NCBI GenBank assembly: GCA_965262425.1
Contig: OZ253536.1
Location: 1,612,001-1,676,000 of the forward strand
Length of the DNA: 64,000 nucleotides
Direction: 5' to 3'
DNA from: CAZOZZ01 sp965262425
GTDB taxonomy: Bacteria > Acidobacteriota > Terriglobia > 20CM-2-55-15
Position numbers and translations under genes: made by a program. Positions 1 to 8,375 of this stretch are shown in pieces. The notes beneath the pieces were generated by a model. That model searched no databases. It saw only the letters and a list, made by a program, of their open reading frames with translations, and was not told where the DNA came from. Within the stretch, counting starts at the first letter, position 1. The number at the start of each line of letters is the position of its first letter.

Positions 1-89
1 ACCGGCATTTCCCAACCCCCGAAGGGAATCACACGAGCGCCAAGCGCCTTGTGGACATTGAAGAGAGCCGTTCGTTTGTTTTCAGCCAC
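1..89 (-). CDS. gcvT: Glycine cleavage system T protein, N-terminal fragment (cut by window edge)
   Basis: The minus strand from a GTG at 89 reads into the window edge. About 29 residues are visible, including LFNVHKALGAR and IPFGGWEMPV. This matches the N-terminus of GcvT (typically LYxxHxxLGAxMVPFxGWxMPV), the tetrahydrofolate-dependent aminomethyltransferase of the glycine cleavage complex. The GTG start has only a weak upstream purine stretch; a start slightly further upstream (reading LLREALTVAEN) is possible. A perfect TATAAT lies on the minus strand at 129-124, about 35 bases upstream, without a convincing -35. Confidence 0.8.
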   Translation of the reverse strand, partial: MAENKRTALFNVHKALGARVIPFGGWEMP

Positions 90-143
90 TGTCAGCGCTT
101 CTCTAAGTAAAGGACGGAGGCGTGATTATACGAATTCATTGAC

Positions 144-155
144 AACGTTAACGTT
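144..155. promoter_or_regulatory. Perfect 12-bp palindrome upstream of gcvT
   Basis: AACGTTAACGTT is a perfect palindrome about 55-66 bp upstream of the gcvT start and just upstream of a TATAAT on the minus strand (129-124). Its position fits an operator, but nothing else supports this. The rest of 156-309 holds no gene that I can recognise. Confidence 0.25.
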
Positions 156-317
156 AAGGTCACGCGAGATGTGCCTCCGGCCCTTTAATAGGTTGTGTCA
201 GCGTGGGCTTCTCGCTGTGGGTAGCCACTTCGATTCAATGCTCCTTTGTCGCACTTCGTTCGGTTGGAGTCAAGAGTGTCGCCCGGACTGATTCCGGAAT
301 GGGGGAATAAAATAATT

Positions 318-1843
318 GGGTCCTCGGCAAAATCTGTGGGTAGAAACGGGCAAATGAGTGGCCTGTGGAAAGTGGCGACGCTGAGGGAATCCGGTAAGAG
401 ACGCGCGGATTTCCACAGCGACTTGAATCGGCCGGAAAAGACGTGGGGCCGATTCACACTTCCACACAGGCCGGGATGAGGAGAAACCGACGATGAGAAC
501 GAAAGGGATGTAGCACACCCTGGCTCGAATCCTGTATTTGGTATTGCACCAAACAAATCCAAAGCAGGAGAGACGAGACCAGGGTGCAAGTGAAGACTAT
601 TCTGAATCGAGTGCAGAAGTTCAAGTCCTTTGTCTACGGAGCAGTGCGATGGGAACGAATCGGGGGCGAGACGGCACTGTTGGTGGAGATATTTCCACGA
701 CGCAACAGCCGGCCGGTCTGCTCGGGCTGCGGGCGTGCGGGACCGGGTTACGACACGCTGGAGGCCCGCCTGTTCGAGTTTGTGCCGCTGTGGGGCTTTC
801 CCGTGTTCTTCGTGTATCTGATGCGGCGTGTGGATTGCAGGCGTTGTGGCGTGAAGGTCGAATCGGTGCCCTGGGCCGAGGGTAAGCAAACCTTGACGCG
901 GACGTATATGCAATTTCTGGCCGGTTGGGCGCGGCGGATGTCCTGGCAGGAGGTTGCCGACATCTTCCGGACTTCCTGGGAGAAGGTGTTTCGATCTGTG
1001 GAATGGATCGTCGGCTGGGGGCTGGCGCACCGGGACCTGGAGGGTGTGACCGCGATTGGCGTGGACGAGATTCTCTGGCGCCGGGGGCACAAGTACCTGA
1101 CGGTGGTCTACCAGATCGACCGGCATTCCAAGCGGCTGCTCTGGGTCGGCCGGGATCGCACGGTGAAAACGTTGCTGCGCTTCTTCCAGCAATTCGGAGT
1201 CGAGCGCGCCGCCGAGTTGAAGTTCGTGTGCAGCGACATGTGGAAGCCGTATCTGAAGGTGATTTCCAAGAAAGCATCGACGGCCCTGCATGTTCTGGAT
1301 CGGTTTCATATCGCCATGCACATGAATAAGGCCATCGATGAGGTTCGAGCCCAGGAATCCCGGGATATGAAAGCCGCGGGATTGGAGCCGATCCTGAAAC
1401 ACTCCCGGTGGTGTTTGCTCAAGCGCCCCCAGAACCGAACCGACAAGCAAGACATCAAGCTGGCCGACCTGCTCCAGTACAACCTGCGGACCGTTCGGAG
1501 CTTTCTGCTCAAGGAGGACTTCCAGTTCTTCTGGGAGTACACGTCGCCCTACTGGGCCGGTCAATTCATGGATGCCTGGTGCCGGCGGACGATGCGATCC
1601 CGGATCGAGCCCATGAAAAAGGTGGCGCGCATGCTCCGCTCCCACCGGGAACTCCTGCTCAACTGGTTCCGTGCCAAAAAGCGGATTTCCGGGGGCATCG
1701 TCGAAGGTTTCAACAACAAAGCGAAAGTGACCACCAGAAAAGCGTATGGTTTTCGGACCTTTAGAGCTGCCCAAGTCGCTCTCTACCACACGCTTGGAGC
1801 GTTACCGGAACCCGATGTCGCCCACAGATTTTACTGAGGAGGC
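318..1843 (+). mobile_element. ISL3-family insertion sequence, apparently intact, 8-bp target duplication
   Basis: The inverted ends GGGTCCTCGGCAAAATCTGT (left, from 318) and GCCTCCTCAGTAAAATCTGT (reverse complement of the right end, to 1843) match at most positions and share the block AAAATCTGTGGG. AAATAATT stands immediately outside both ends (310-317 and 1844-1851), a perfect 8-bp duplication, as ISL3 elements make. The 1526-bp element carries one full transposase gene. It lies between gcvT and an amidohydrolase and breaks no recognisable gene. The leader 341-583 inside the element is noncoding as far as I can see. Confidence 0.88.
584..1837 (+). CDS. ISL3-family transposase
   Basis: This 417-residue protein starts at a GTG. 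Near residues 45-95 it has two CxxC pairs (CSGCG, CRRCG), the N-terminal zinc-binding region typical of ISL3 transposases, followed by a helix-turn-helix-like stretch and a DDE-type catalytic core. Recognisable core segments are IGVDEILWRRGHKYLTVV, VCSDMWKPYLKVI, LDRFHIAMHMN and, near the C-terminus, EGFNNKAKVTTRKAYG. The length is normal for the family and there is no frameshift. The C-terminal codons run into the right inverted repeat of the element. It acts on the element's ends to move it. Confidence 0.93.
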   Translation: MQVKTILNRVQKFKSFVYGAVRWERIGGETALLVEIFPRRNSRPVCSGCGRAGPGYDTLEARLFEFVPLWGFPVFFVYLMRRVDCRRCGVKVESVPWAEGKQTLTRTYMQFLAGWARRMSWQEVADIFRTSWEKVFRSVEWIVGWGLAHRDLEGVTAIGVDEILWRRGHKYLTVVYQIDRHSKRLLWVGRDRTVKTLLRFFQQFGVERAAELKFVCSDMWKPYLKVISKKASTALHVLDRFHIAMHMNKAIDEVRAQESRDMKAAGLEPILKHSRWCLLKRPQNRTDKQDIKLADLLQYNLRTVRSFLLKEDFQFFWEYTSPYWAGQFMDAWCRRTMRSRIEPMKKVARMLRSHRELLLNWFRAKKRISGGIVEGFNNKAKVTTRKAYGFRTFRAAQVALYHTLGALPEPDVAHRFY

Positions 1844-1876
1844 AAATAATTCTGGATGGGGTTGTGATGGAATTTC

Positions 1877-1907
1877 GGGGACGGACGTGAATTAGTGTCC
1901 GGTCTCC
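1877..1907. repeat. Small imperfect hairpin next to the ISL3 element
   Basis: GGGGACGGAC and GTCCGGTCTCC flank a short AT-rich loop (gtgaattagt), giving an imperfect stem. It resembles short REP-like hairpins but is a single copy in this window. Confidence 0.3.
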
Positions 1908-1918
1908 CAAATCAGTTC

Positions 1919-1946
1919 GCAGGATGCCGGCTGCCCGGCACCCTGC
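1919..1946 (-). terminator. Stem-loop after the amidohydrolase stop
   Basis: GCAGGATGCCGG (1919-1930) pairs with CCCGGCACCCTGC (1934-1946), apart from one mismatch and a 3-4 base loop. It begins 7 bases after the minus-strand stop codon at 1953. There is no T tract, so it may be an mRNA 3'-end stabiliser rather than an intrinsic terminator. Confidence 0.4.
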
Positions 1947-1952
1947 ATCAGC

Positions 1953-3380
1953 CTATTGAGAAAAACTCAAGATGATCGCGGACCGATCGACCTGGAGCCC
2001 GCCCTGAAAGACCTCCGCGATGTCTCGTGTGTTCAGGATGTCTTCCATTGGATCGCTGGGCATCAGGAGGAAGTCCGCCTGCCGACCCGGTGCGAGAGTG
2101 CCCGTTGTTTCGGCAACGCCCAGGATCTCGGCAGAAACGAGGGTCGCGGCCCGGATCGCCTGCTCGGGCGTCATTCCGGCATCGACCATCAGTTTGAGTT
2201 CCCGATGTTCAAAATAACCAGGGAAGCGGTTCATGGCTCCCGAGTCGGTGCCCATGCCGATCTTCACGCCGGCATCCGCCAGTGTCTTGAGGTTGCGAAG
2301 TGCTGTCGCATACTGGCGGCGCGACAGACCGGAGTTCGGATCCTGCTTGGCCAGTCCTACGGTGCGCGGGCTCGTCAGGCGTGCGCTCGAACTGGCGCTG
2401 ACCGTTTCGCGCATCGCCTGTTCGCCCACCCAGTCGGGTTCGTCCCCATATATGAACGCGGATTCGTGCCCGGTCAGGGTCGGAACATAGAAGACGTCGT
2501 TTTCCAGCATGGCGTCTATGAGCGCTTGATCAACGTTCCGGTCCCGGATGCTGTGTACGAGACCGTCGACTCCGGCTGCAATGAGGCTCTTGGCGTCGTT
2601 CAGATAGAGAACGTGGGCAACCACCCGAATGTTGTTCTGATGGGCCTCGTCAATAACTGCCTCGTAGTACTCGGAACGCATTTTGGGAATCGTGGAATAT
2701 TGGTCCGTCAACCTGCCGCCACGGTAGATCTGCCCGGTCACCGAGCGGTTGTCGTCCACCCAGACCTTGATGAAATCCACCTGTTTGGCAGCCATGTCTC
2801 GAACTGCCTGTCGCGCTTCATCCTGGCTCGTGACCTGGATCGGTGCATCCGCCAGGGCCGGGATGGTTGTCGGCCATCCGCCGCGTCCGGTGATGCCGCG
2901 GCCTGCGGTAAACAGCCTGGCGCCTCCAGCGGTTCCGGCTTTCTGGTCTGCTCGGATCTCGAACGCCACATCGCCGGTGTCACTGCCGAGAACGGCGACC
3001 GATCCGATGCCGTAATAGAGGTAACGGTTCAGATCTTCCAGTATGGATTCCCGGGAGTAGAGAGAAGCCGAGAAAATTGCTCCACCGCCGTAGCCTACAT
3101 GGCCATGGAGGTTGTGGAGAAACGGCATGACGGTGTGATTGCCCAGATCGAATCGATCGGAGCCAGCCGGATGCGCGACCTCCGAGGCCGGTCCAATCGC
3201 GGTAATAATTCCGTCTTCAACGACGAAAGCGGCGTCTTCGATAACGGTTCCGTCGCCGACGAGCACACGCCCGTGCTCGAAATACGTCACCAATTTTACG
3301 GCTTCATCCGACTCGGATTCTGCCGGCGCACAGGCGCTCATTACGAGCAAAGTCAGGGCCAAAAACAAGACACGATTCAT
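1953..3380 (-). CDS. Lipoprotein amidohydrolase (imidazolonepropionase-like)
   Basis: The 475-residue protein starts at ATG 3380, preceded by AGGAG at a spacing of 10, which rules out the longer in-frame extension. A lipoprotein-type signal (LALTLLVMSACAP) places it outside the cytoplasm, probably anchored after Cys. The amidohydrolase fold is shown by the metal motif LHGHVG, the later histidines in VVAHVLY and GLVHSIRD, the aspartate in GMGTDSG, and the C-terminal ILGVAETTGTLAPGRQADF that is usual in this family. Members hydrolyse cyclic amides or peptides; the substrate cannot be read from the sequence. It is related in type to the amidohydrolase pair at 13.5-17.5 kb. Confidence 0.85.
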   Translation of the reverse strand: MNRVLFLALTLLVMSACAPAESESDEAVKLVTYFEHGRVLVGDGTVIEDAAFVVEDGIITAIGPASEVAHPAGSDRFDLGNHTVMPFLHNLHGHVGYGGGAIFSASLYSRESILEDLNRYLYYGIGSVAVLGSDTGDVAFEIRADQKAGTAGGARLFTAGRGITGRGGWPTTIPALADAPIQVTSQDEARQAVRDMAAKQVDFIKVWVDDNRSVTGQIYRGGRLTDQYSTIPKMRSEYYEAVIDEAHQNNIRVVAHVLYLNDAKSLIAAGVDGLVHSIRDRNVDQALIDAMLENDVFYVPTLTGHESAFIYGDEPDWVGEQAMRETVSASSSARLTSPRTVGLAKQDPNSGLSRRQYATALRNLKTLADAGVKIGMGTDSGAMNRFPGYFEHRELKLMVDAGMTPEQAIRAATLVSAEILGVAETTGTLAPGRQADFLLMPSDPMEDILNTRDIAEVFQGGLQVDRSAIILSFSQ

Positions 3381-3525
3381 TCCAATGCTGCTCCTGTAAA
3401 ACAAAGTTCTAAAAAGGTTCCAAAGTATAACATACGCTTGACATTCGACGTGTCGCAACGGAGGGTTGTGGGCGCACACAAAACCCCAACTGCCCGAAGG
3501 TCGATCCGTATAGGGAGGTGCTGCT

Positions 3526-4280
3526 GTGGCTCGAAAGGTCTTCGTCACGAGACGTGTGTTCAGTGAAGCAATATCACGGCTGGCCTTACATGTCCAGACC
3601 GAGATGAATCCGACCGACCGGGTTCTGACGCCCGATGAACTGGCCGAAAGCATCAGCGGGGTGGCCGGAATCATGTCTATGGTGACCGACAGCATTGACG
3701 AAGAGTTGATGGATCGCAGCCCCAACCTCAAGGTCGTGGCCAATTTTGCCGTCGGCTACAACAATATCGACCTGACGGCCGCGACGGATCGGGGCATCAT
3801 GGTGACGAACACACCTGGAGTCCTGACCGAAACAACGGCCAAGTCGTTTCGAAGACCGGCGCAGTGCGCGTTACGCTGAATGAAATCTGGAAAACCTCGG
3901 ATTTCGTCAGTCTCCATGTGCCGTTGCTGGCTGAAACCCGGCACCTCATCAACGACACGACGCTCGGGAAGATGAAGACGAGTTGCATTCTGATCAACAC
4001 GTCTCGCGGCCCGGTGGTCGATGAAGCGGCGCTGGTCCGGGCTATAGGATCAAACCAGATCGCCGGTGCGGCCTTGGACGTCTACGAGCGGGAACCGGAT
4101 ATCGAAGAAGGGCTGCTTCGTGCGGACAGTGTCGTTCTGGCGCCCCACATCGCCAGTGCGTCACACGAAACGCGTCTGGAAATGTGTATGATTGCTGCGG
4201 ACAACCTGGTGGCCGGCCTCCGTGGTGATCGGCCGAAAAACCTGGTAAACACCGACGTATGGGAGCGACGCCGTCGATGA
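3526..4280 (+). pseudogene. 2-hydroxyacid dehydrogenase (glyoxylate/hydroxypyruvate reductase type), internal deletion and frameshift
   Basis: GTG at 3526 has GGGAGG 7 bases upstream. The first ~108 residues match the N-terminal catalytic half of D-2-hydroxyacid dehydrogenases (NLKVVANFAVGYNNIDL, TNTPGVLTETTA), and the frame then ends at 3879. The C-terminal half continues in another frame from about 3855 to 4280 (SDFVSLHVPLLAETRHLI, INTSRGPVVDE, GAALDVYEREP, LAPHIASAS). The segment between, which should hold the GxGxxG NAD-binding motif, is absent. The total is ~251 codons against ~320-330 in the family, so roughly 75-80 codons have been lost at the junction near 3838-3855. The product cannot bind NAD and is almost certainly non-functional. 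Confidence 0.88.
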
Positions 4281-5206
4281 TTCCAGTCAAACCGCCCGCC
4301 CTTCGACCCGGCGATACCGTGGGGATCGTCGCCCCGGCGAGCAACGTCAAACCGGAGCTGCTGGCCGCCGGATGCCGCGAAATTGAGGCCCTGGGTTTCA
4401 AAGTCCGACATCGGGAAGACATCCATTCCTCCTTTCGTTACCTGGCCGGCGATACCACGCGCCGGGTCGCCGAATTCCGGGAAATGCTTAACGATCCTGA
4501 GGTGCGCGCCATCTTCTGCGCACGAGGAGGCTACGGCAGCGGTCACCTCCTGGCCCACATCTCTCCGGAGGAGATTCGGGCGAATCCCAAGATCTTCTGT
4601 GGCGCCAGCGACATCACGATGCTTTTGAATGCGTATCTCCGGGCCGGCGTGGTTCCTTTCCACGGGCCGATGGTGGCGACCACGATGAGACAGGGACCCG
4701 GTGCATACGACAGGGATCTACTGTTGCGTACTCTGGTCGGCGCCGAAGCGGTTCGGTTTCCGACCGACGGCACCGAAGTCCTGCACAAGGGCCATGCGGA
4801 AGGTCGTCTGACCGGTGGGTGCCTGTCGTTGCTTGTATCGACTCTGGGGACGGCATGGGACCTCGACACGGCAGACGCGATTCTTGTCGTCGAGGACATC
4901 GACAGCCGGCCTTACCAGATTGACCGGATGCTGACCCACTTGAGGCAGGCCCGGAAATTCGAATCCGTACGAGCCGTGGTCTTTGGTGAAATGCTCCAGT
5001 GCGAGCAACACCCGGAGCAGGGATATTCCCTCCAGGAAGTGATCTCAGACGTCCTCGGCGATCTCGGCATTCCGATCCTGTCCGCGTTTCCAACGGGCCA
5101 CACCTCGAAGCCCAACCTCATTGTTCCCTTTGGCGTCCAGGCACGAATCGCCCTCGATGCGGACGTCGTGTTTGAACTACTCGAGCCCGCCGTGGATCCA
5201 GACTGA
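4277..5206 (+). CDS. LD-carboxypeptidase (peptidase family S66)
   Basis: The start at 4277 overlaps the pseudogene's TGA as ATGA; an ATG at 4259 is also in frame. The 309-residue protein has the family landmarks RGGYGSG (83-89), the nucleophile elbow CGASDIT with Ser near 111, the Glu in VVEDIDSRPYQIDRML, and the His in FPTGHT near the C-terminus, so the Ser-Glu-His triad is present. LD-carboxypeptidases remove the terminal D-Ala from muropeptide tetrapeptides during murein recycling; the related MccF enzymes act on microcin C. With mpl directly downstream, the recycling role fits best. No signal peptide is seen, so it is cytoplasmic. Confidence 0.9.
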   Translation: MIPVKPPALRPGDTVGIVAPASNVKPELLAAGCREIEALGFKVRHREDIHSSFRYLAGDTTRRVAEFREMLNDPEVRAIFCARGGYGSGHLLAHISPEEIRANPKIFCGASDITMLLNAYLRAGVVPFHGPMVATTMRQGPGAYDRDLLLRTLVGAEAVRFPTDGTEVLHKGHAEGRLTGGCLSLLVSTLGTAWDLDTADAILVVEDIDSRPYQIDRMLTHLRQARKFESVRAVVFGEMLQCEQHPEQGYSLQEVISDVLGDLGIPILSAFPTGHTSKPNLIVPFGVQARIALDADVVFELLEPAVDPD

Positions 5207-5221
5207 GCGCGTTTCCCCAAA

Positions 5222-6640
5222 ATGAACAAGGTTTACAATCGCATTTTTCTCTCTGGCATCTGCGGGACGGCGATGGCCTCTCTTGCCGGCATGTTGAAGG
5301 CGAGAGGTTATGAGGTTTCCGGCTCCGATGCAGCCGTTTATCCACCGATGTCCACGTTCCTCGACGAACTTGGGATCCCTGTCTTCGAGGGATTCAGTGA
5401 GCGGAACATCGAACGGTCTGCCCCGGACCTGGTCGTCATCGGTAACGTTTTGTCCCGCGGGAACCCCGAAGTGGAACATGTTCTGGATTCGGGGATACGC
5501 TACGCCTCGATGGCCGAAACGGTGAAGGAACTCTTCATCAGGGACAAGCGATCGATCGTCGTGACCGGCACACACGGAAAAACGACGACGACGGCGATTC
5601 TGGCCTGGATCCTCGAGTCGGCCGACCGGGCCCCTTCCTTTCTGGTAGGCGGCATCACAGGGAACTTCGGGAGCAGTTTTCAACTGGGAGAGGGGGACGA
5701 CTTCGTCATTGAAGGCGACGAATATGACACGGCGTTCTTCGACAAGGGGCCGAAGTTCCTGCATTACCTTCCGCGAATCGCATTGATCAAGAACATCGAG
5801 TTCGATCATGCCGACATCTACCAGGATCTCGAGGCGGTCAAGCTGTCCTTTAAACGCTTCATCAACATCGTGCCCCGCGCCGGCTTGATCGTGGCAGGCG
5901 TTGGGAGTCCCGCCGTGGCTGACTTATTGGCCGCCGCCCAGTCCCGGGTGGCGACGTTCGGCCTCGAGCAGGGGGACTGGCAGGCGAGGAGGATCGTGCC
6001 CGAAGGCGGTGGAACCCGGTTCGACGTGCTGCTTCGGGGTGAGTTCTGGCGTAACTTTCACATCCCTCTTATGGGTCGGTTCAACGTACTGAATACACTC
6101 AGCGCCATTGTGGCCGCGGATGAGGTGGGCGTATCGCCAGATGAAATTCAAACTGCGATGACCGGGTTCAAAAACGTTCGTCGGCGGCTCGAGGTTTGCG
6201 GTACAGTCGGTGGGATTACCGTTTACGACGATTTCGCTCATCACCCAACTGCTGTCAGGGAGACACTTGGAGGCGTGAGAGCCCAGTTTCCCGACGCTCG
6301 CATATGGGCGGTCTTTGAACCGCGGTCCCAGACATCCCGGCGCCGGATTTTCGAAGAAGAGTTCGTCGAGGCGCTCGGCCTGGCCGATGTGTCGATCATC
6401 GCCCCGGTGCACTCCCCGAAGCATCTGGAGTCTTCCGACGTCCTGTCGCCCGAACGAGTCGTTCGGACGGTGAGTGAGAATGGAGGCCAGGCGCACACGT
6501 TTGGGTCAACGGCGGAAATCGTGAATTTCGTGGCAGCGAATGCACGAAACGGTGATCATGTGGTTATTATGTCCAACGGCTCGTTCGACGGGATTCACAA
6601 GAAACTGATGGACTCTTTAGGCGCAGCCAAAAGCCAGTAG
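5222..6640 (+). CDS. mpl: UDP-N-acetylmuramate:L-Ala-gamma-D-Glu-meso-DAP ligase (Mpl)
   Basis: Mpl attaches recycled tripeptide to UDP-MurNAc, so peptidoglycan turnover products re-enter synthesis. The 472-residue protein opens with the Rossmann motif LSGICGTAMASLA, carries the Mur-ligase P-loop GTHGKTTTT at about 116-124, the Mpl signature GDEYDTAFFDKGPKFLHY, and FAHHPTAV in the C-terminal domain. GDEYDTAFFD separates Mpl from MurC. It starts 16 bp after the LD-carboxypeptidase gene, giving a coherent two-gene murein recycling unit. Its TAG stop is the first three bases of the R1 repeat that follows. Confidence 0.95.
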   Translation: MNKVYNRIFLSGICGTAMASLAGMLKARGYEVSGSDAAVYPPMSTFLDELGIPVFEGFSERNIERSAPDLVVIGNVLSRGNPEVEHVLDSGIRYASMAETVKELFIRDKRSIVVTGTHGKTTTTAILAWILESADRAPSFLVGGITGNFGSSFQLGEGDDFVIEGDEYDTAFFDKGPKFLHYLPRIALIKNIEFDHADIYQDLEAVKLSFKRFINIVPRAGLIVAGVGSPAVADLLAAAQSRVATFGLEQGDWQARRIVPEGGGTRFDVLLRGEFWRNFHIPLMGRFNVLNTLSAIVAADEVGVSPDEIQTAMTGFKNVRRRLEVCGTVGGITVYDDFAHHPTAVRETLGGVRAQFPDARIWAVFEPRSQTSRRRIFEEEFVEALGLADVSIIAPVHSPKHLESSDVLSPERVVRTVSENGGQAHTFGSTAEIVNFVAANARNGDHVVIMSNGSFDGIHKKLMDSLGAAKSQ

Positions 6641-6800
6641 GAGCCTGCGCGGCAGAAGGGATCGTAGCGAGAAAGTGGAGAATCGAGGCCAGATTTTCTC
6701 GATTTTGAGGCGAATAGTCGTTCTATTTAACGAAAAATCGGGGAAATCTGGGCAGATTATACCGCTTTCGCAGTAGATCTCTCTGCCGCGCAGGCTCCTA
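6638..6800. repeat. R1 palindromic repeat, copy A
   Basis: The ends are TAGGAGCCTGCGCGGCAG and its reverse complement, exact over 19 bases; imperfect pairing continues inward (ATCGTAGCGAGAAAGTGG against CCGCTTTCGCAGTAGAT). The interior is AT-rich and contains AATCGAG/CTCGATT, another small hairpin. The element is 163 bp. It fills the whole gap between mpl and the M61 peptidase and supplies the mpl stop codon. Other copies are at 22439, 34514 and 48306. Confidence 0.9.
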
Positions 6801-6824
6801 GCTAACAGCCAACACAGACGGAAC

Positions 6825-8327
6825 ATGAAGAAACTACTTGTCCTCCTTCTCCTATCGGCAACGCCGGCGTTTTCCCAGTCCGTCCAGTACACGGTCGGCA
6901 TGCCGGACCCGTCGAGCCACCTGTTTCATATCGCGATGACGATTGATGATCCGGGACCGGCATCGGTGGATCTAGGTTTGCCGGCCTGGAACGCAACCTA
7001 CGTGATACGGGACTTCGCCCAGTATCTGCAGGGGTTTGATGCCAGTGTGGATTTCAAGCGAATCGACAAGCAGACCTGGCGTCTGGAACCGAACGGGACC
7101 GACAGGATTGAAGTTCGATATACGATCTATGCCGATCAGGCCAGCCCGTTTTCGAGCCAGTTGAACGAGAGCCATGCGTTCTTTAATAGCGCGAACTTGC
7201 TCTTACTGTGGAAACAGCAGCGAGACCTGCCGTTGGTTCTCGTGATCGAGCCCGCACGGAACTGGACGATCGCGACGGCTTTGCCCGAAACCGAATACCG
7301 TAATGTGTATCGGGCCGACAACTACGATCACCTGGTGGATTCGCCCGTGGACGTGGGCAACCTGGATCGCCACAGGTTCACGGTAAACGGGATCCCGATC
7401 CACATCGTCGTTGATGGCGCACATCGCGACTATGATGCGGACGAACTGGTATCGGTCCTGCGGCAAGTTGTTCAAGGGCATGTGGATCTCATGCAGGATG
7501 TGCCATTTGAGCACTATTACTTCCTGTATCACTTCACTCGGGAACGTAGCGGTGGAGGGATGGAGCACCGAGACTCCACCGCCATCAACCGGACCTTTGG
7601 AGCAGACGACACGTCGGTTCGCGGCATCGTCGGTGTCAGCTCTCACGAGTTCTTTCATCTCTGGAACGTGAAACGGATTCGACCGCGGAACATGGAGCCC
7701 ATCGACTATTTTGCTGAAGACTACAGTACCGCGTTGTGGTTCAACGAGGGTTTTACCAGTTACTACGGTGGACTGGTTCTGACGCGAATCGAGTACCAGA
7801 CCCGCCAGGAGTATTACCAATCGCTGGCAAGGCAGGTACGGACGCTCCAGAGTCGCCCGGGCCGCCATGAACTGTCGGCTGCCGACACCAGCCTTCTAAC
7901 CTGGTTTGACGGTTCGTTCTTCAATCAGGCCGAGAACAGCTTCTCCTACTACAACAAGGGGTTGCTCATCGGCCTGCTGCTGGACCTCAAGATCCGGGAT
8001 GCCACCGACAACCGCTTCTCGATGGATGACGTCATGCGCCATCTCAATGAAAACTACGCCAAGCAGGGGAGGTATTTTGAGGATGACTTCGGCATCGCTG
8101 TTGCGATTACCGAAGTCACCGGGCTCGACCTGGACGAAGAGTACGCGGATTTTGTCCACCGCAGGACAGAGCTGCCGTATCAGGAATATCTGGGATTCGC
8201 CGGCCTCGAGCTGATCGAACCGTCGGCCGAGTTGCAGGATGAAAGCCTCGAATATGAAATTCGGGAAATCGAAAACGCCACGCCAAAACAGCGGCGGATC
8301 CGCGACTCATGGTTGAGTGGAAATTAG
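6825..8327 (+). CDS. M61-family (glycyl aminopeptidase-like) metallopeptidase, exported
   Basis: A cleavable signal peptide (MKKLLVLLLLSATPAFSQS) sends the 500-residue protein out of the cytoplasm. The N-terminal beta-rich half is followed by the gluzincin core: zinc motif HEFFHLW at about 274 and the downstream ligand/structural block WFNEGFTSYYG at about 305. Family M61 proteins usually run to ~580-620 residues with a C-terminal PDZ domain. This one stops shortly after the helical domain, so the PDZ domain seems to be missing. No Shine-Dalgarno is obvious; the R1 repeat ends 24 bp upstream of the ATG. The substrate is unknown. Confidence 0.88.
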   Translation: MKKLLVLLLLSATPAFSQSVQYTVGMPDPSSHLFHIAMTIDDPGPASVDLGLPAWNATYVIRDFAQYLQGFDASVDFKRIDKQTWRLEPNGTDRIEVRYTIYADQASPFSSQLNESHAFFNSANLLLLWKQQRDLPLVLVIEPARNWTIATALPETEYRNVYRADNYDHLVDSPVDVGNLDRHRFTVNGIPIHIVVDGAHRDYDADELVSVLRQVVQGHVDLMQDVPFEHYYFLYHFTRERSGGGMEHRDSTAINRTFGADDTSVRGIVGVSSHEFFHLWNVKRIRPRNMEPIDYFAEDYSTALWFNEGFTSYYGGLVLTRIEYQTRQEYYQSLARQVRTLQSRPGRHELSAADTSLLTWFDGSFFNQAENSFSYYNKGLLIGLLLDLKIRDATDNRFSMDDVMRHLNENYAKQGRYFEDDFGIAVAITEVTGLDLDEEYADFVHRRTELPYQEYLGFAGLELIEPSAELQDESLEYEIREIENATPKQRRIRDSWLSGN

Positions 8328-8375
8328 GTGACGAGGCAGGCCAGGCCTCGCAAATTCCTGAAGGAACTAAGAACG

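Noticed and set aside
185..1789. 534-codon open frame on the minus strand across the ISL3 element
   Set aside because: It lies antisense to the transposase, has low-complexity Pro/His/Arg composition and no family pattern; a GC-rich shadow frame.
1892..1912. AGTGTCCGGTCTCCCAAAT beside the ISL3 element as an M2-type end
   Set aside because: It resembles the M2 end, but no partner end or core is found on either side.
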